Positions 5,121 to 5,157 of a DNA stretch of 5,157 nucleotides are shown here, in pieces (the first letter of the stretch is position 1; each line of letters starts with the position of its first letter). Position numbers and translations under genes: made by a program. The notes under the pieces were generated by a model. The model was not told the DNA's origin, made no database searches, and saw nothing but the letters and a program-made list of their open reading frames with translations. The stretch is from NCBI GenBank assembly GCA_948688495.1, contig CAPQSW010000069.1, positions 1-5,157 on the forward strand, written 5' to 3'. The stretch comes from an uncultured Lachnospiraceae bacterium (GTDB lineage Bacteria; Bacillota; Clostridia; Lachnospirales; Lachnospiraceae).

Positions 5121-5139
5121 AAATGCATAATCTGCATTT
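5121..5139 (+). other. A+T-rich hairpin after the HTH gene
   Basis: AAATGCA (5121-5127) and TGCATTT (5133-5139) form a perfect 7-bp inverted repeat with a 5-base loop, starting 4 bases after the regulator's stop. The stem has few G-C pairs and the following sequence is TAGAGAAAAG, not a U-tract, so it is at best a weak terminator; it could instead be an operator or mRNA-end structure. The window ends with an ATG at 5155-5157, which might start another gene but cannot be judged. Confidence 0.35.
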
Positions 5140-5157
5140 TAGAGAAAAGAACTAATG

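Overview
The window looks like part of an integrative mobile element from a low-GC Firmicute, most likely a gut clostridium of the Lachnospiraceae/Ruminococcaceae type. I base this on moderate base composition, strong AGGAGG-type ribosome binding sites, and protein families typical of clostridial integrative elements (Xis/Int pair, TnpV, MobC-like ribbon-helix-helix protein). The taxonomic call is inference from gene content and style; no host marker gene is present.

Left block (1-1000): about 260 bases without a gene, holding a candidate attachment region (inverted repeat at 26-47, paired TGGCAAC repeats at 125-142) and a rightward terminator-like hairpin (195-245). A leftward XRE-type repressor gene (262-777) follows. 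Between it and the integration genes lies a divergent control region. A leftward promoter (TTGCTA-17-TATACT) has a 12-bp palindrome at its predicted start point, and a rightward promoter (TTGACT-17-TAATAT) is followed by repeated TTTAGT/ACTAAA half-sites. This resembles a phage-like switch controlling integration and excision.

Integration block (1001-3013): a 59-residue excisionase-like gene (1145-1324), an array of about 33-bp tandem repeats made from the 3' end of that gene (1306-1447), a complete 382-residue tyrosine integrase with all catalytic residues (1540-2688), and, 4 bp later, a 106-residue MobC-like ribbon-helix-helix protein (2693-3013). The three genes read rightward and probably form one unit.

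Middle block (3014-4084): a tnpV gene (3211-3588), a degenerate repeat region (3633-3768), a clear intrinsic terminator with a GAAA tetraloop (3769-3797), and a repeat-rich, oriT-like stretch (about 3826-4035). No relaxase gene follows the oriT-like stretch, so the mobilisation module seems split, truncated or dependent on a relaxase elsewhere.

Right block (4085-5157): two leftward genes of unknown function (52 and 157 residues) whose N-terminal ~45 residues look like copies of one small domain. A small XRE/HTH_26-type regulator (4877-5116) diverges from them. The shared upstream region holds a perfect 20-bp palindrome with a TATAAT on each strand, a likely operator for the pair.
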